Below are positions 7,163-15,967 of a stretch of 35,948 bases of DNA, one piece after another. The stretch comes from Roseomonas sp. (GTDB taxonomy: Bacteria > Pseudomonadota > Alphaproteobacteria > Acetobacterales > Acetobacteraceae), in NCBI GenBank assembly GCA_020249125.1, contig JADCGG010000089.1, positions 1-35,948 of the forward strand, given 5' to 3'. Each line of letters starts with the position of its first letter. Within the stretch, counting starts at the first letter, position 1. Position numbers and translations under genes: made by a program. The notes under the pieces were generated by a model. It was not told the DNA's origin, made no database searches, and saw nothing but the letters and a program-made list of their open reading frames with translations.

Positions 7163-7657
7163 GTGATGACATCGAACAGGACCAGGCGATCTGCGATTTC
7201 TCGCGCATTCGGCCCTTTATTGGCGCCGCTGATGATCGCCCTTGCCTGCGCGTTATTCGCTCCGCAGGCAATAGCCTCCTCTGGCGGCAGGATTGAAGCG
7301 ACAGTCTCGGGCGTTTCAGTGGCGCCTGGCATGGTGGGCTGTGCGTTATTTTCCTCGGCGGCGGGATTTCCGCTGGAATCGGATAGGCCAGGCGTGAGGA
7401 TCCAACGTGTGGCACCCGCTGCCGGCAGTGCGCTTTGCATCTTTGATAACGTGCCGCCGGGCACTTATGCTATCGCAGTGGTGCATGACACCAATGGCAA
7501 TGGCCGGGCCGATACGAATTTTCTTGGCATTCCCACCGAGGGTGTCGGTGTCAGCAATAACGTGATGCCCAGAATGTCGGCACCAACATTTGATGCCAAT
7601 AAATTCGCTGTCGCGGCAGGCCAAACAACAAGGCTTGCGATCAGTTTGCGCTACTGA
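7163..7657 (+). CDS. Exported DUF2141-domain protein
   Basis: A 164-aa secreted protein. The N-terminus is a long basic region followed by a hydrophobic stretch (PLMIALACALFAPQAIA) and a probable cleavage after AIASS. The rest matches DUF2141: an N-terminal beta strand (IEATVSGV), a Cys pair around GCALFSS and ALCIFDNVPPGTYAIAV, then HDTNGNGRADTNFLGIPTEG, a family signature that looks like a calcium-type loop. The start may be the GTG at 7163 (better spacing to AAAGGA) or the adjacent ATG at 7166. It is the third gene of the TetR-controlled operon, 24 bp after the SDR. It is periplasmic or surface-exposed, with function unknown. Confidence 0.87.
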   Translation: MMTSNRTRRSAISRAFGPLLAPLMIALACALFAPQAIASSGGRIEATVSGVSVAPGMVGCALFSSAAGFPLESDRPGVRIQRVAPAAGSALCIFDNVPPGTYAIAVVHDTNGNGRADTNFLGIPTEGVGVSNNVMPRMSAPTFDANKFAVAAGQTTRLAISLRY

Positions 7658-7677
7658 CCTCGCGCGGAGTGATCATC

Positions 7678-7697
7678 GCTTGCGCCAGCGCGCAAGC
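7678..7697. terminator. Perfect 8-bp hairpin between convergent genes
   Basis: GCTTGCGC (7678-7685) and GCGCAAGC (7690-7697) pair perfectly around the loop CAGC. It lies in the 54-bp gap between the convergent DUF2141 and histidine-kinase genes, where a shared terminator is expected. Neither strand shows a T tract, so termination would be weak or protein-assisted. Confidence 0.5.
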
Positions 7698-7711
7698 AGT
7701 AGCGTCGGCGA

Positions 7712-9076
7712 TTAAACGGGCAGGGTGGCTTCGGCCAGCAAGCCACCTTCTGGCCGGTTCTTCAGCACCACATCGCCACCATGCCCGCGCAGGATATTGC
7801 GTGCGATGGTGAGCCCAAGCCCCGTGCCGCCGGTTTCGCGATTGCGGCTGGCTTCCAGGCGGCGGAAGGGGGTGAAGACAGCCTCCAACTCCGTCTCAGG
7901 AATGCCGGGCCCTTCATCGGCAATGGCAAGGCGCAGCATCCCGCCAGCTTCCTGCGTCAGGGCAAGCCGCGCCGCGCCGCCATATTTCAGCGCATTGGTC
8001 ACCAGATTGGCGATGGCCCGTTTCAGGGCGAGCGGCCTGGCGCGGATCACTAGCTTGTCCGGCCCGTCATAGCTGATCTTTTCCGCCTGATCTGGATGCG
8101 CGTCACTCGCCTCATCGGCCACGGTGCGGCAGAGGGCGGCGATATCCATCTGTGTCGCGGGTTCCGTCGCCGCATCATCCCGCGCGAAGGCCAGTGTCGC
8201 GCCGATCATCGCTTCCATCTCATCCAGATCGGCGAGCATTTTGCGCCGCTGCTCATCATCATCCATGAATTCGGCGCGCAGTTTCAGCCGCGTGATGGGC
8301 GTGCGCAAATCATGTCCGATGGCGGCCAGCATCTGCGTGCGATCCGCGACAAAAAGCCTGATGCGCGCAGCCATTTCATTGAAGGCGCGCGCGGCGGTGG
8401 CAACTTCCATCGGGCCATTTTCCGAAAGCGGCGGTGCATTCACATCGCGCCCGAGCCTATTCGCCGCTTCCGCCAGCAGCCGCACCGGGCGCATCAGCCG
8501 CGCCACCGCCCAAAGGATCAGCAACACGGCGGCGAGCGTCATGCCGAAAAACGCCGCAAGGAAAGTATCCGAATGCCAAGGCCGCGGCGGCGGCAGGGAG
8601 GCGCGCAGATTGAGCCAAGGCCCATCTGGCAGGCGGAGCGACGCCGCAAACCCCGCCGAGCCCAATTCCGCAATGCGTATTTCGCGCGGGCGCAAGCGTG
8701 GCGGGCCAGAGGCCAAAAGATCAAGCCGGAACAGACGCAATATATGCGGCGAAACAGGCGGGGCGCCAACGCGCACAATCGGCGCCAGATCCAAATCCAC
8801 CGTCAGCCCTTCCGGCAGATCAAGATCGGCAATGATTTGCGCGCGCCGATCAGGCGCTGTCAGCACCGCAGCGCGCCAGGCGCCAAGGCTGCGCCCCGCA
8901 ATTTCACGCGCCTGCACAAAACGCTGCAAATCCACGCGATCCAGGGCATGGATGGTGAGCCCCGCTGCCTGCACGAGCATGAGTGCGACAATCAGCGCAA
9001 CGGCGGTCCGCCCACCAAGGCTGCCAGGCCACCAGCGCCGCCGCGGGGGCGGGGCGACAGGGGCTGCTTCAGCCAC
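7712..9076 (-). CDS. EnvZ-type sensor histidine kinase
   Basis: A 454-aa membrane kinase. The first membrane helix is at about 23-45, a periplasmic domain of about 125 aa follows, and the second helix is at about 171-193. A HAMP linker comes next (RPVRLLAEAANRLGRD), then the dimerisation box with phospho-acceptor H255 (IGHDLRTPITRLK). The ATPase domain shows an N box (IANLVTNALKYG), G1 (IADEGPGIPE) and G2 (GGTGLGLTI). It begins with GTG at 9076 and overlaps the stop of the response-regulator gene by 8 bp (GTGGCTGA), so the two are translationally coupled. The periplasmic domain has no family I recognise, so the signal is unknown. Confidence 0.94.
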   Translation of the reverse strand: MAEAAPVAPPPRRRWWPGSLGGRTAVALIVALMLVQAAGLTIHALDRVDLQRFVQAREIAGRSLGAWRAAVLTAPDRRAQIIADLDLPEGLTVDLDLAPIVRVGAPPVSPHILRLFRLDLLASGPPRLRPREIRIAELGSAGFAASLRLPDGPWLNLRASLPPPRPWHSDTFLAAFFGMTLAAVLLILWAVARLMRPVRLLAEAANRLGRDVNAPPLSENGPMEVATAARAFNEMAARIRLFVADRTQMLAAIGHDLRTPITRLKLRAEFMDDDEQRRKMLADLDEMEAMIGATLAFARDDAATEPATQMDIAALCRTVADEASDAHPDQAEKISYDGPDKLVIRARPLALKRAIANLVTNALKYGGAARLALTQEAGGMLRLAIADEGPGIPETELEAVFTPFRRLEASRNRETGGTGLGLTIARNILRGHGGDVVLKNRPEGGLLAEATLPV

Positions 9077-9788
9077 GATCTACCGTGGTGGCCAGCACAT
9101 AGCCGCCGCCACGCACGGTCTTGATCAAGGCGGGGTTGCGGCCATCATCTTCCAGGCGGCGCCGAAGACGTGATACCGCGACATCAATGGCGCGATCATA
9201 AGGGCCCGCTTGCCGCCCGCGCAGCAAATCCATCAGCATATCGCGCGTCAGCACGCGATTGGGCCGATCGAGCAATACCAGCAGCAATTCATATTCGCCC
9301 CCGGTCAAGGGAACTTCCACCCCATCGGGGTTGAGCAAGCGCCGGCGCGTGGGTTCCAATGTCCAGCCGGAAAACTTGATCACCTTGGCGGGTGGTTCCT
9401 TGGCCGCGGTGCCATCGCCAGAGGCACGGCGCAACACGGCGCGGATGCGTGCCAGCAATTCGCGCGGGTTGAAGGGCTTTGCCAAATAATCATCAGCGCC
9501 GAGTTCAAGCCCCACGATGCGATCCGTCTCCTCACCCATTGCGGTCAGGATCACGATTGGTACATCGGATTGGGTACGCAGCCAGCGCGCAAAATCAAGC
9601 CCCGATTCGCCCGGCATCATCAGGTCCAGCACCACCAGATGATAGCGCCCAAGCGGCCAAAGCCGGCGCGCTTCGCGGGCATCGCGTGCGGCACTCACGC
9701 GCAGGCCCTGCTTTTCCAGGAAGCGGGACAGAAGATCGCGGATTTCGCGATCATCATCAATGATCAGGATATGCGGTGCGTTTTCCAT
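9069..9788 (-). CDS. OmpR-family response regulator
   Basis: A 239-aa two-domain regulator. The receiver domain has the acidic pocket DDD at 11-13, phospho-acceptor D55 (VVLDLMMPG), the T/S switch at LTA and K104 (AKPFNP). The C-terminal winged helix (about 140-236) has the OmpR signature LTGGEYELLLVLLDRPNRVLTRDMLMDL and ends RLRRRLEDDGRNPALIKTVRGGGY. It binds DNA and activates or represses genes when phosphorylated by the overlapping downstream kinase. Sequence and partner fit the alphaproteobacterial OmpR/EnvZ class. The targets are not evident, so I leave the symbol blank. Confidence 0.95.
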   Translation of the reverse strand: MENAPHILIIDDDREIRDLLSRFLEKQGLRVSAARDAREARRLWPLGRYHLVVLDLMMPGESGLDFARWLRTQSDVPIVILTAMGEETDRIVGLELGADDYLAKPFNPRELLARIRAVLRRASGDGTAAKEPPAKVIKFSGWTLEPTRRRLLNPDGVEVPLTGGEYELLLVLLDRPNRVLTRDMLMDLLRGRQAGPYDRAIDVAVSRLRRRLEDDGRNPALIKTVRGGGYVLATTVDRG

Positions 9789-9982
9789 GCCCTGTTACAT
9801 TAGTGGTTTTTCGGTGCCATTCATCGGCCCATGTTGCGAAATGTGTCTGGCGCCGTGCCGGTTGCTATTCGTTGCACTTTGGCATGTCCGATGCCTTTTG
9901 CCAGCAATATTTCTGCCCCATCCTAAAGCGTATCGGATCAGGGCCTGACCTGCCCCCAAACTCACCCGGCCCTGTTTCCGCT

Positions 9983-10024
9983 GATGCGCCCTGGCCTTAT
10001 GCGCCGGGGCGCATCGCCTTTTTT
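9983..10024 (+). terminator. Terminator-like hairpin with plus-strand T tract
   Basis: GATGCGCC (9983-9990) pairs with GGCGCATC (10008-10015), followed by GCC and six Ts at 10019-10024. Both flanking genes read leftwards, so the T tract is antisense to them. The 248-bp gap between ompR-like and MOSC genes has no protein gene that I can support. The hairpin may end a small plus-strand RNA or antisense transcripts, or serve as a weak hairpin terminator for the MOSC gene. Confidence 0.5.
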
Positions 10025-10036
10025 CACGCCGCCATG

Positions 10037-10582
10037 TCACACTGGCTGCAAAGGGCGGAGCGGGCCAGCGGGGGCGATCACGATGATCGGATCGCCCAGG
10101 TGTAGCGCGCCGCCCTGCAGCACAATCGCCATGACGCCGGATTTACGGATCAGCCCGCCCGCAGCATCGCGCCCGAGCATCGCGCCCATCAGCCCCGGTT
10201 GGAAATGATCAAGCTGCGCGCAAGGATTGCGGAGTCCGGTGATTTCAATGATCGCCTCAGTCCCAAGACAAAGCCTTGTGCCGGCGCCAAGCGCCAGCAG
10301 ATCAAGCCCGCGCGTCGTCACATTCTCCCCAATATCGCCGGGCTTGAGCGTGAAACCTTGGGGGGCGAGTTCTTCGAAGATTTCAGCATGCAGCAAATGA
10401 AGCTGGCGCAGATTGGGCTGCGATGGATCGCGCGCGACGCGGGAGCGATGCTTTACCGTAACGCCCGCATGCGCATCGCCTTCCACGCCAAGGCCTGCGA
10501 TCAGGGTCAGGCTTTGCGCCGGCTGCTTGCTGAAGCGATGCGCGCCATCGCGGGCGAGTGCCTGGATGTAAGGTGCGGTCAT
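10037..10582 (-). CDS. MOSC-domain protein
   Basis: A 181-aa protein with a single MOSC domain, the sulfur-carrier fold shared with the C-terminus of molybdenum-cofactor sulfurase. Visible family features are GVEGDAHAG near the start, the RQLHLLH stretch, PGDIGENVTT in the middle and the conserved Cys in GLRNPCAQLD. The track begins 18 nt further up, but the ATG at 10582 overlaps the pgi stop as ATGA, which favours coupled translation and this start. Stand-alone MOSC proteins of this kind are thought to bind or transfer sulfur to molybdenum or other acceptors. The precise role here is unknown and has no clear link to pgi. Confidence 0.88.
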   Translation of the reverse strand: MTAPYIQALARDGAHRFSKQPAQSLTLIAGLGVEGDAHAGVTVKHRSRVARDPSQPNLRQLHLLHAEIFEELAPQGFTLKPGDIGENVTTRGLDLLALGAGTRLCLGTEAIIEITGLRNPCAQLDHFQPGLMGAMLGRDAAGGLIRKSGVMAIVLQGGALHLGDPIIVIAPAGPLRPLQPV

Positions 10583-12228
10583 GCGCGGCCTTCCGGCCAA
10601 AGCGTGGCGAGCTTGCCGATCAGTCCGGCAGTTGACCCATCATGCGGCTCTTGCGCCGCCCCTGCGCTGATCTCTGGCAGGATAACGCTGGCGAGTTGCT
10701 TGCCAAGCTCCACCCCCCATTGATCGAAGGGATTGATCCCCCACAACGCGCCAAGCACCGCGACCTTGTGTTCGTAAAGCGCCACCAATTGGCCGAGGGT
10801 GAAGGCATCAAGTTGCGGCAGCAGCATCGTCACGCTTGGCCGATCACCGGGGAAAACCCGATGCGGCAATAGGCGCGTGATCTCGGCCTCTGCTGCGCCA
10901 GCCTTGTGCATTTCGGCAATGACCGCGGCGTCATCCTTGCCCATCAGCAGTGCTTCAGCTTGCGCCAGACCATTGGCGAGAAGCTTGCGATGGCTATCGG
11001 CATGGGTGTGATCCGGCCGCGCCACCAGAATGAAATCCACCGGCACGGGTGTGGTGCCCTGATGGAGCAATTGCATGAAGGAATGCTGCGCATTGGTGCC
11101 TGGTTCACCGAACACCACAGGGCCGGAAGCGCGCGCAAGCGGCGCTCCGGAAAGCACCACGCGCTTGCCAAGGCTTTCCATTTCCAATTGCTGCAAATGC
11201 GCCGGCAAGCGCGCGAGGCGTTCATCATAAGGCAGCACGGCGCGGCTTGGGTAAGCCAACCCATTCACATGCCAGACCTCAACCAAGGTAAGCAGCACGG
11301 GCAGGTTTTCGGCGAGTGGCGCGGCCTGAAAATGCTGATCCATCACGCGTGCACCAGCCAGCAGCCGCGCGAAAGCATCCCAGCCAAGCGTCAACGCCAG
11401 TGACAGCCCAATCGCACTCCAAACCGAAAACCGCCCGCCCACCCAATCGCGAAAACCAAAGACGCGCTCAGGCAAAATCCCGAAAGCGGCGGTCGCGGCC
11501 AGATTCGTGGAAAGGGCTGCCATATGCTGCGATGCACCGGCTTCACCCAGCGCCGCGCGCAGCCAATCGCGGGCCAGCGCGGCATTCGCAATGGTTTCCT
11601 GTGTGGTGAAGGTTTTGGAGGCGACCAGCACCAAGGTGCGCGTGGGATCAAGCCGCGCGGCGATTTCATCGAAGGCATGGCCATCCACATTGGCCAGATA
11701 ATGCGCGCGCAGCGGAGCGCCTTCCGTCCAAAGCGCGCGCCCCACCATGGCGGGGCCAAGATCGGAACCACCAATGCCAATATTCAGTACATCGGTGAAG
11801 CGTTCACTATTGGCGGTAAGAATGCGCCCTTCATGCAGGGCGCGGGCGAAGGCTTCCATGCGCGCACGCACCGCCAGCACTTCGGGCATGATGTCTTCGT
11901 GGCCAGCGCGAAACGCATCGCCCGCTTCGGCACGCAGCGCCATATGCAGCGCGGCGCGGCCTTCGGTTTCATTCACCGCCGCACCCGCGAAAAGCCGGGC
12001 ACGGAAGCCCGTGACATCGCGCGCTTCAGCAAGCTTCAGCAGCGCATCAAGCACGGCATCCGAAATCGCGGTTTTGGAAAAATCGAGCAGAATATCCCCC
12101 GCCTGGCGCGAAAACCGCGCGAAACGATCAGGATCAGCGGCGAAAAGCGGGCGAATTTCCGCCGCGCCAGGCCGTGCCGCCAAAGCCATCAGCGCCGCCC
12201 AGGCGGCCTCAGATTGATCCTCTGCCAT
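10579..12228 (-). CDS. pgi: Glucose-6-phosphate isomerase
   Basis: A 549-aa enzyme of normal length that interconverts glucose-6-phosphate and fructose-6-phosphate in the cytoplasm. Both family signatures are present: GEPGTNAQHSFMQLLHQG with the catalytic Glu and the active-site His region, and GINPFDQWGVELGK near the C-terminus. The sugar-phosphate site is seen in IGIGGSDLGP and VASKTFTTQET. It overlaps the MOSC gene by 4 bp downstream and follows the UMF1-type MFS gene by 53 bp upstream, all on the minus strand. In alphaproteobacteria that rely on the Entner-Doudoroff pathway it mainly serves gluconeogenic cycling and polysaccharide precursors. Confidence 0.97.
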   Translation of the reverse strand: MAEDQSEAAWAALMALAARPGAAEIRPLFAADPDRFARFSRQAGDILLDFSKTAISDAVLDALLKLAEARDVTGFRARLFAGAAVNETEGRAALHMALRAEAGDAFRAGHEDIMPEVLAVRARMEAFARALHEGRILTANSERFTDVLNIGIGGSDLGPAMVGRALWTEGAPLRAHYLANVDGHAFDEIAARLDPTRTLVLVASKTFTTQETIANAALARDWLRAALGEAGASQHMAALSTNLAATAAFGILPERVFGFRDWVGGRFSVWSAIGLSLALTLGWDAFARLLAGARVMDQHFQAAPLAENLPVLLTLVEVWHVNGLAYPSRAVLPYDERLARLPAHLQQLEMESLGKRVVLSGAPLARASGPVVFGEPGTNAQHSFMQLLHQGTTPVPVDFILVARPDHTHADSHRKLLANGLAQAEALLMGKDDAAVIAEMHKAGAAEAEITRLLPHRVFPGDRPSVTMLLPQLDAFTLGQLVALYEHKVAVLGALWGINPFDQWGVELGKQLASVILPEISAGAAQEPHDGSTAGLIGKLATLWPEGRA

Positions 12229-12281
12229 AAAGTGTTTCTTGCACGCCTCCGCGGCGGGACTATGGCAGATGTGCGCGTGCT

Positions 12282-13547
12282 TTAGCCATGGCGCGCCACA
12301 CGCATGGGCGCAAGAATGGCCGCACCAAGTGCGAGGAAAGCAATCACGGTCGCAATGCCCCAGGCCTGGCTGCCGGAGACCTGTGTTGCGAATGCGACCG
12401 CCGCCGGTCCCAGAAAGCCCGTGATGCGCCCGGAAAGCGCGAAAAGCCCGAAATGCGCCGTGACTTCCTGGGGCGGGGCCATATGCGCCATCAATGTGCG
12501 CGATGCCGCCTGGGCGGGCCCCATGAATAGCCCAAGCGCCAGCGCCAGCGCCCAGAACAGGGTTTTGTCATTGCTCAGCAGCAGGAAACTGCCCAGCATA
12601 ATCATGGCGCAGAGTGCGACGAGGATTGTGGTTTTGGCGCCGATCCGATCCTCAATCAGCCCAAAGCCCGCCGCCCCCAGCCCCGCCGTGACATTCATGG
12701 CAATGCCAAACAGCAGAATTTCCTCAAACCCCATGCCATGCACACCGGCGGCATAGATCGCGCCAAAAGCGAACAGCGTATTGAGGCCATCGGTATAGAA
12801 CAGCCGCGCCACCAAAAACCGCGCCATGGCAGGATGCTGTGGCAGGCCGCGCAGGATGCTGCGTGTCTCGGCCAAGCCCGCGCGCATGGCCTGAAGCAGC
12901 CCAGGGCGCGGCCCGGCAGGATCAGGCAAGGCAATCAGCACCGGCCAGCCAAATACAATGATCCACACCGCAACCAGAAGCGCCGTGGCGCGCACATGTT
13001 CTGCCGCGCCGCGATCAAGCCCAAAGGGGGACGGGTTGGGCTGAATGAACAGCACCAGCGCGAGTGCAAGACAGGCAAGCCCGCCCGCATAGCCAAGCCC
13101 CCAAGCCAGGCCCGAAAGCCGCCCCATGCGTTCTTCCGGCACCAGGCTGGGCAGCATGGCGTTGTAAAACACCGTGCCCAATTCAAAGGCGATGGTGGCG
13201 AGCCCGATGCAGATCAGCGCGTAAAGCGCATCCGCCGGATCGGGCCGCGCGAACCAGATCAAGGCGGTGAAAATCGCGGTCAACAATGTGCAAACTGCGA
13301 GCATCGCGCGCCGGCGCCGGCCTTGATCAGCAATAGCGCCCAGAATGGGCGACAGCACCGCAATGGCGAAGGCGGCGAGCGTCTGCATCCAGCCCCATTG
13401 CGCCTGGCCCGTTACCGGATCGGGCGCGATGCCTTGCGTGAAATAGGCGGCGATGACGAAGGTGGAAACCACCGTCGGAAAGCCGCTATTGGCCCAATCA
13501 TACAGCGCCCAGGCGAAAGCCTTGGTCCGGCCTGGGCGTTCAGCCAC
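12282..13547 (-). CDS. UMF1/Atg22-type MFS transporter
   Basis: A 421-aa inner-membrane protein with about 12 membrane segments. The N-terminal signature AWALYDWANSGFPTVV is typical of the UMF1 family, which contains the yeast vacuolar amino-acid exporter Atg22. An MFS loop motif, ADQGRRRRAM, follows the second pair of helices. The start is GTG at 13547, only 5 nt after the ilvN stop, so it is very likely in the ilvBN transcript. Since Atg22 exports leucine and other amino acids, a branched-chain amino-acid exporter is an attractive guess. That is inference from family and position. Bacterial members are mostly uncharacterised. Confidence 0.87.
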   Translation of the reverse strand: MAERPGRTKAFAWALYDWANSGFPTVVSTFVIAAYFTQGIAPDPVTGQAQWGWMQTLAAFAIAVLSPILGAIADQGRRRRAMLAVCTLLTAIFTALIWFARPDPADALYALICIGLATIAFELGTVFYNAMLPSLVPEERMGRLSGLAWGLGYAGGLACLALALVLFIQPNPSPFGLDRGAAEHVRATALLVAVWIIVFGWPVLIALPDPAGPRPGLLQAMRAGLAETRSILRGLPQHPAMARFLVARLFYTDGLNTLFAFGAIYAAGVHGMGFEEILLFGIAMNVTAGLGAAGFGLIEDRIGAKTTILVALCAMIMLGSFLLLSNDKTLFWALALALGLFMGPAQAASRTLMAHMAPPQEVTAHFGLFALSGRITGFLGPAAVAFATQVSGSQAWGIATVIAFLALGAAILAPMRVARHG

Positions 13548-13552
13548 TTCGG

Positions 13553-14077
13553 CTATTCCATGATTCCCTTCGGCCCGCGCGCAATCGCAACCGCGCCGGT
13601 GCGCGAAACCTCGGCAAGGCCAATCGGGCGCATGAGTGCTACAAAGGCATCAATCTTGTCGGCATTGCCGGTCATTTCAAGCACGAAGCTTTCCGTCGTG
13701 GCATCCACCACGCGCGCGCGGAAGGCATCGGCAAGGCGCAGCACTTCCATGCGGTCTTCGCCGCGCCCAACCACCTTGATCAGCGCCAATTCGCGCGTCA
13801 GATGCGGGCCTTCGATCGTCAGGTCCGATACCTTATGCACCGGCACCAGCCGATCCAACTGTGCCTTGATCTGTTCAATCACCATCTCCGTGCCGCTGGT
13901 GACAATGGTGATGCGCGAAATCTGGCCTGTTTCATCCACCGGCGCGACCGTCAGGCTATCAATATTATAGCCGCGGCCGGAAAACAGGCCAATCACGCGC
14001 GCCAGCACGCCGGCTTCGTTTTCAACAAGGACAGCAATGGTCGCGGCGCGCGGCGCGTTCTTCATTTCGGACATCAT
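13553..14077 (-). CDS. ilvN: Acetolactate synthase, regulatory (small) subunit
   Basis: A 174-aa regulatory subunit of acetohydroxyacid synthase, the first shared enzyme of valine, leucine and isoleucine synthesis. The N-terminal ACT domain is clear (VENEAGVLARVIGLFSGRGYN), with the second ACT-like domain after about residue 85. This subunit binds valine and confers feedback inhibition. It starts at tandem ATG codons (14077, 14074) behind GAGGAA, 8 bp after the end of ilvB. The length matches the IlvH type. The symbol ilvH is equally used. Confidence 0.96.
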   Translation of the reverse strand: MMSEMKNAPRAATIAVLVENEAGVLARVIGLFSGRGYNIDSLTVAPVDETGQISRITIVTSGTEMVIEQIKAQLDRLVPVHKVSDLTIEGPHLTRELALIKVVGRGEDRMEVLRLADAFRARVVDATTESFVLEMTGNADKIDAFVALMRPIGLAEVSRTGAVAIARGPKGIME

Positions 14078-14085
14078 CGCGTTCC

Positions 14086-15885
14086 TCAGACCAGAACCTT
14101 GCCTTCATCGGTGACGCCGGCAACGCCACCTTCCTGGCCGGGCGCCAGGATCATTTGATTATGCGCGGCACCCGATGGGATCATGGGGAAGCAGTTTTCA
14201 TCCTTCGCCACGCAGATATCGGCAATCACGGGCTTGTCTATCGCGATCATTTCACGGATCACGCGATCAAGATCATCAATCCCTTCCGCGCGCATGCCAA
14301 CGGCGTGGAAGCTTTCCGCGAGCTTCACAAAATCCGGCAGGGATGCCGAATAGCTTTCCGAATAGCGCCCGCCATGCAGCAATTCCTGCCATTGGCGCAC
14401 CATGCCCATATATTCATTGTTCAGAATGAATACCTTCACCGGCAGGCGATATTGCGCGAGCGTGCCCATTTCCTGAATATTCATCAGGATCGAGGCTTCG
14501 CCAGCGATATCAATCACCAGCGCATCCGGATGCGCGATCTGCACCCCCATCGCCGCCGGCAAGCCATAGCCCATGGTGCCAAGCCCGCCCGAGGTCATCC
14601 AACGATTGGGCTTGTCAAAGCCGAAATACTGCGCCGCCCACATTTGATGCTGGCCGACTTCGGTGGTGATGAAGGTCTCGCGGCCCAATTCGCGGGTGAT
14701 GTCATAAAGCCGCTTCACCGCATGTTGCGGCTTGATGATCTTGCCTTCCTGACGATAGGCGAGGCATTGCTTGCCGCGCCATTCATCAATCTGGCGCCAC
14801 CAGGCGGCAATGGCGGGCTTATCCTGCGGCGCTTCATCCGCCTTCCAGGCTTCGATCATGGCGGCCAGCACGGCGCGCGCATCGCCCACAATCGGCACAT
14901 CCACCGCGACATTCTTGTTGATGGATGAAGGATCAATATCGGCGTGGATCTTCTTCGATGTCGGCGAGAAGGCATTGAGCCGACCCGTCACGCGGTCATC
15001 GAAACGCGCGCCGATATTGAACATGACATCACAGCCATGCATCGCAAGGTTCGCTTCATAGGTGCCGTGCATCCCCAGCATGCCCAGGAATTGCGGGTCT
15101 TCCGCCGGATAGGCGCCAAGCCCCATCAGCGTATTGGTGCACGGCATGCCTGTCATGCGCACAAATTCACGGAGCAGGCGTGATGCTTCCGGCCCGGCAT
15201 TGATCACGCCGCCGCCGGCATAGACAATCGGGCGATGCGCGCGCTTCAACAGCCGCACCGCATCGCGGATGGCCTTGGCATCGGGTTCCGTGCGCGGGCG
15301 ATAGGAACGATGGCTTTGCGTGGTTGCTTCCTGATAGGGCGCCTTGTTGATCAGGATATCCTTCGGCAGATCAATCACCACCGGGCCAGGGCGGCCGGAT
15401 TTCGCGACATAGAATGCTTCATGCATCACGCGCGCCAAATCTTCGGATTTCTTGACCAGGTAATTATGCTTGGTCGCCGGGCGGGTTATGCCGGTGGTAT
15501 CGGCTTCCTGGAAGGCATCATTGCCGATCAGATGCGTCGGCACCTGCCCCGTCAGGCAGATCACCGGGATGGAATCCATCAGCGCATCCACCAAGCCCGT
15601 CACCGCATTGGTCGCACCGGGGCCAGAGGTCACCAGCACCACGCCAACCTTGCCGGTGGAACGCGCATAGCCTTCAGCGGCATGGACCGCCGCCTGTTCA
15701 TGGCGCACCAGAATGTGGCGAATGGCGTTTTGCTGGAAAATCGCGTCATAGATCGGCAGCACCGCGCCGCCCGGATAGCCGAAAATCACCTCAACGCCGT
15801 TATCCTTGAGCGCGCGCAATACCACCTCGGCACCCGAAAGGTTCAGGGCATCAGTGGCGGGCGGGGCTTGGGTCGCGGCGGACAT
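14086..15885 (-). CDS. ilvB: Acetolactate synthase, catalytic (large) subunit
   Basis: A 599-aa ThDP enzyme that condenses pyruvate with pyruvate or 2-oxobutyrate. The track starts at 16047 inside miaA, but the ATG at 15885 has AAGGAA upstream and a family-like N-terminus (ALKDNGVEVIFGYPGGA). The catalytic Glu is in RHEQAAVHAAEG, the FAD region in GARFDDRVTGR, and the ThDP/Mg loop in DIAGEASILMNIQEMGT, the form usual in alphaproteobacteria. It leads an ilvB-ilvN-MFS transcript. A hairpin with a T tract lies only 17 nt before its start and may attenuate expression or end miaA. Both readings are discussed in the findings. Confidence 0.97.
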   Translation of the reverse strand: MSAATQAPPATDALNLSGAEVVLRALKDNGVEVIFGYPGGAVLPIYDAIFQQNAIRHILVRHEQAAVHAAEGYARSTGKVGVVLVTSGPGATNAVTGLVDALMDSIPVICLTGQVPTHLIGNDAFQEADTTGITRPATKHNYLVKKSEDLARVMHEAFYVAKSGRPGPVVIDLPKDILINKAPYQEATTQSHRSYRPRTEPDAKAIRDAVRLLKRAHRPIVYAGGGVINAGPEASRLLREFVRMTGMPCTNTLMGLGAYPAEDPQFLGMLGMHGTYEANLAMHGCDVMFNIGARFDDRVTGRLNAFSPTSKKIHADIDPSSINKNVAVDVPIVGDARAVLAAMIEAWKADEAPQDKPAIAAWWRQIDEWRGKQCLAYRQEGKIIKPQHAVKRLYDITRELGRETFITTEVGQHQMWAAQYFGFDKPNRWMTSGGLGTMGYGLPAAMGVQIAHPDALVIDIAGEASILMNIQEMGTLAQYRLPVKVFILNNEYMGMVRQWQELLHGGRYSESYSASLPDFVKLAESFHAVGMRAEGIDDLDRVIREMIAIDKPVIADICVAKDENCFPMIPSGAAHNQMILAPGQEGGVAGVTDEGKVLV

Positions 15886-15901
15886 GGTGTTTTCCTTCGT
15901 C

Positions 15902-15932
15902 AAAAAGCTGCGGCCCCGAAACAGCGGGGCCG
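15902..15932 (-). terminator. Terminator or attenuator hairpin between miaA and ilvB
   Basis: On the minus strand CGGCCCCG (15932-15925) and CGGGGCCG (15918-15911) pair perfectly around a 6-nt loop, and TTTTT follows at 15906-15902. It lies between the miaA stop (15968) and ilvB start (15885). No promoter fits downstream of it, so ilvB must be read through it. Confidence 0.75.
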
Positions 15933-15967
15933 AGGAAGGGGCTTCTAGACCCCGGCTGAGGGGCGCG

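Noticed and set aside
8096-9173. 342- and 349-aa plus-strand ORFs opposite the histidine kinase
   Set aside because: Both are Arg/Ser-rich shadows of a kinase with complete motifs.
12738-13970. 410-aa plus-strand ORF opposite the UMF1 gene and ilvN
   Set aside because: Runs across two real genes on the other strand, with shadow-type composition and no family features.
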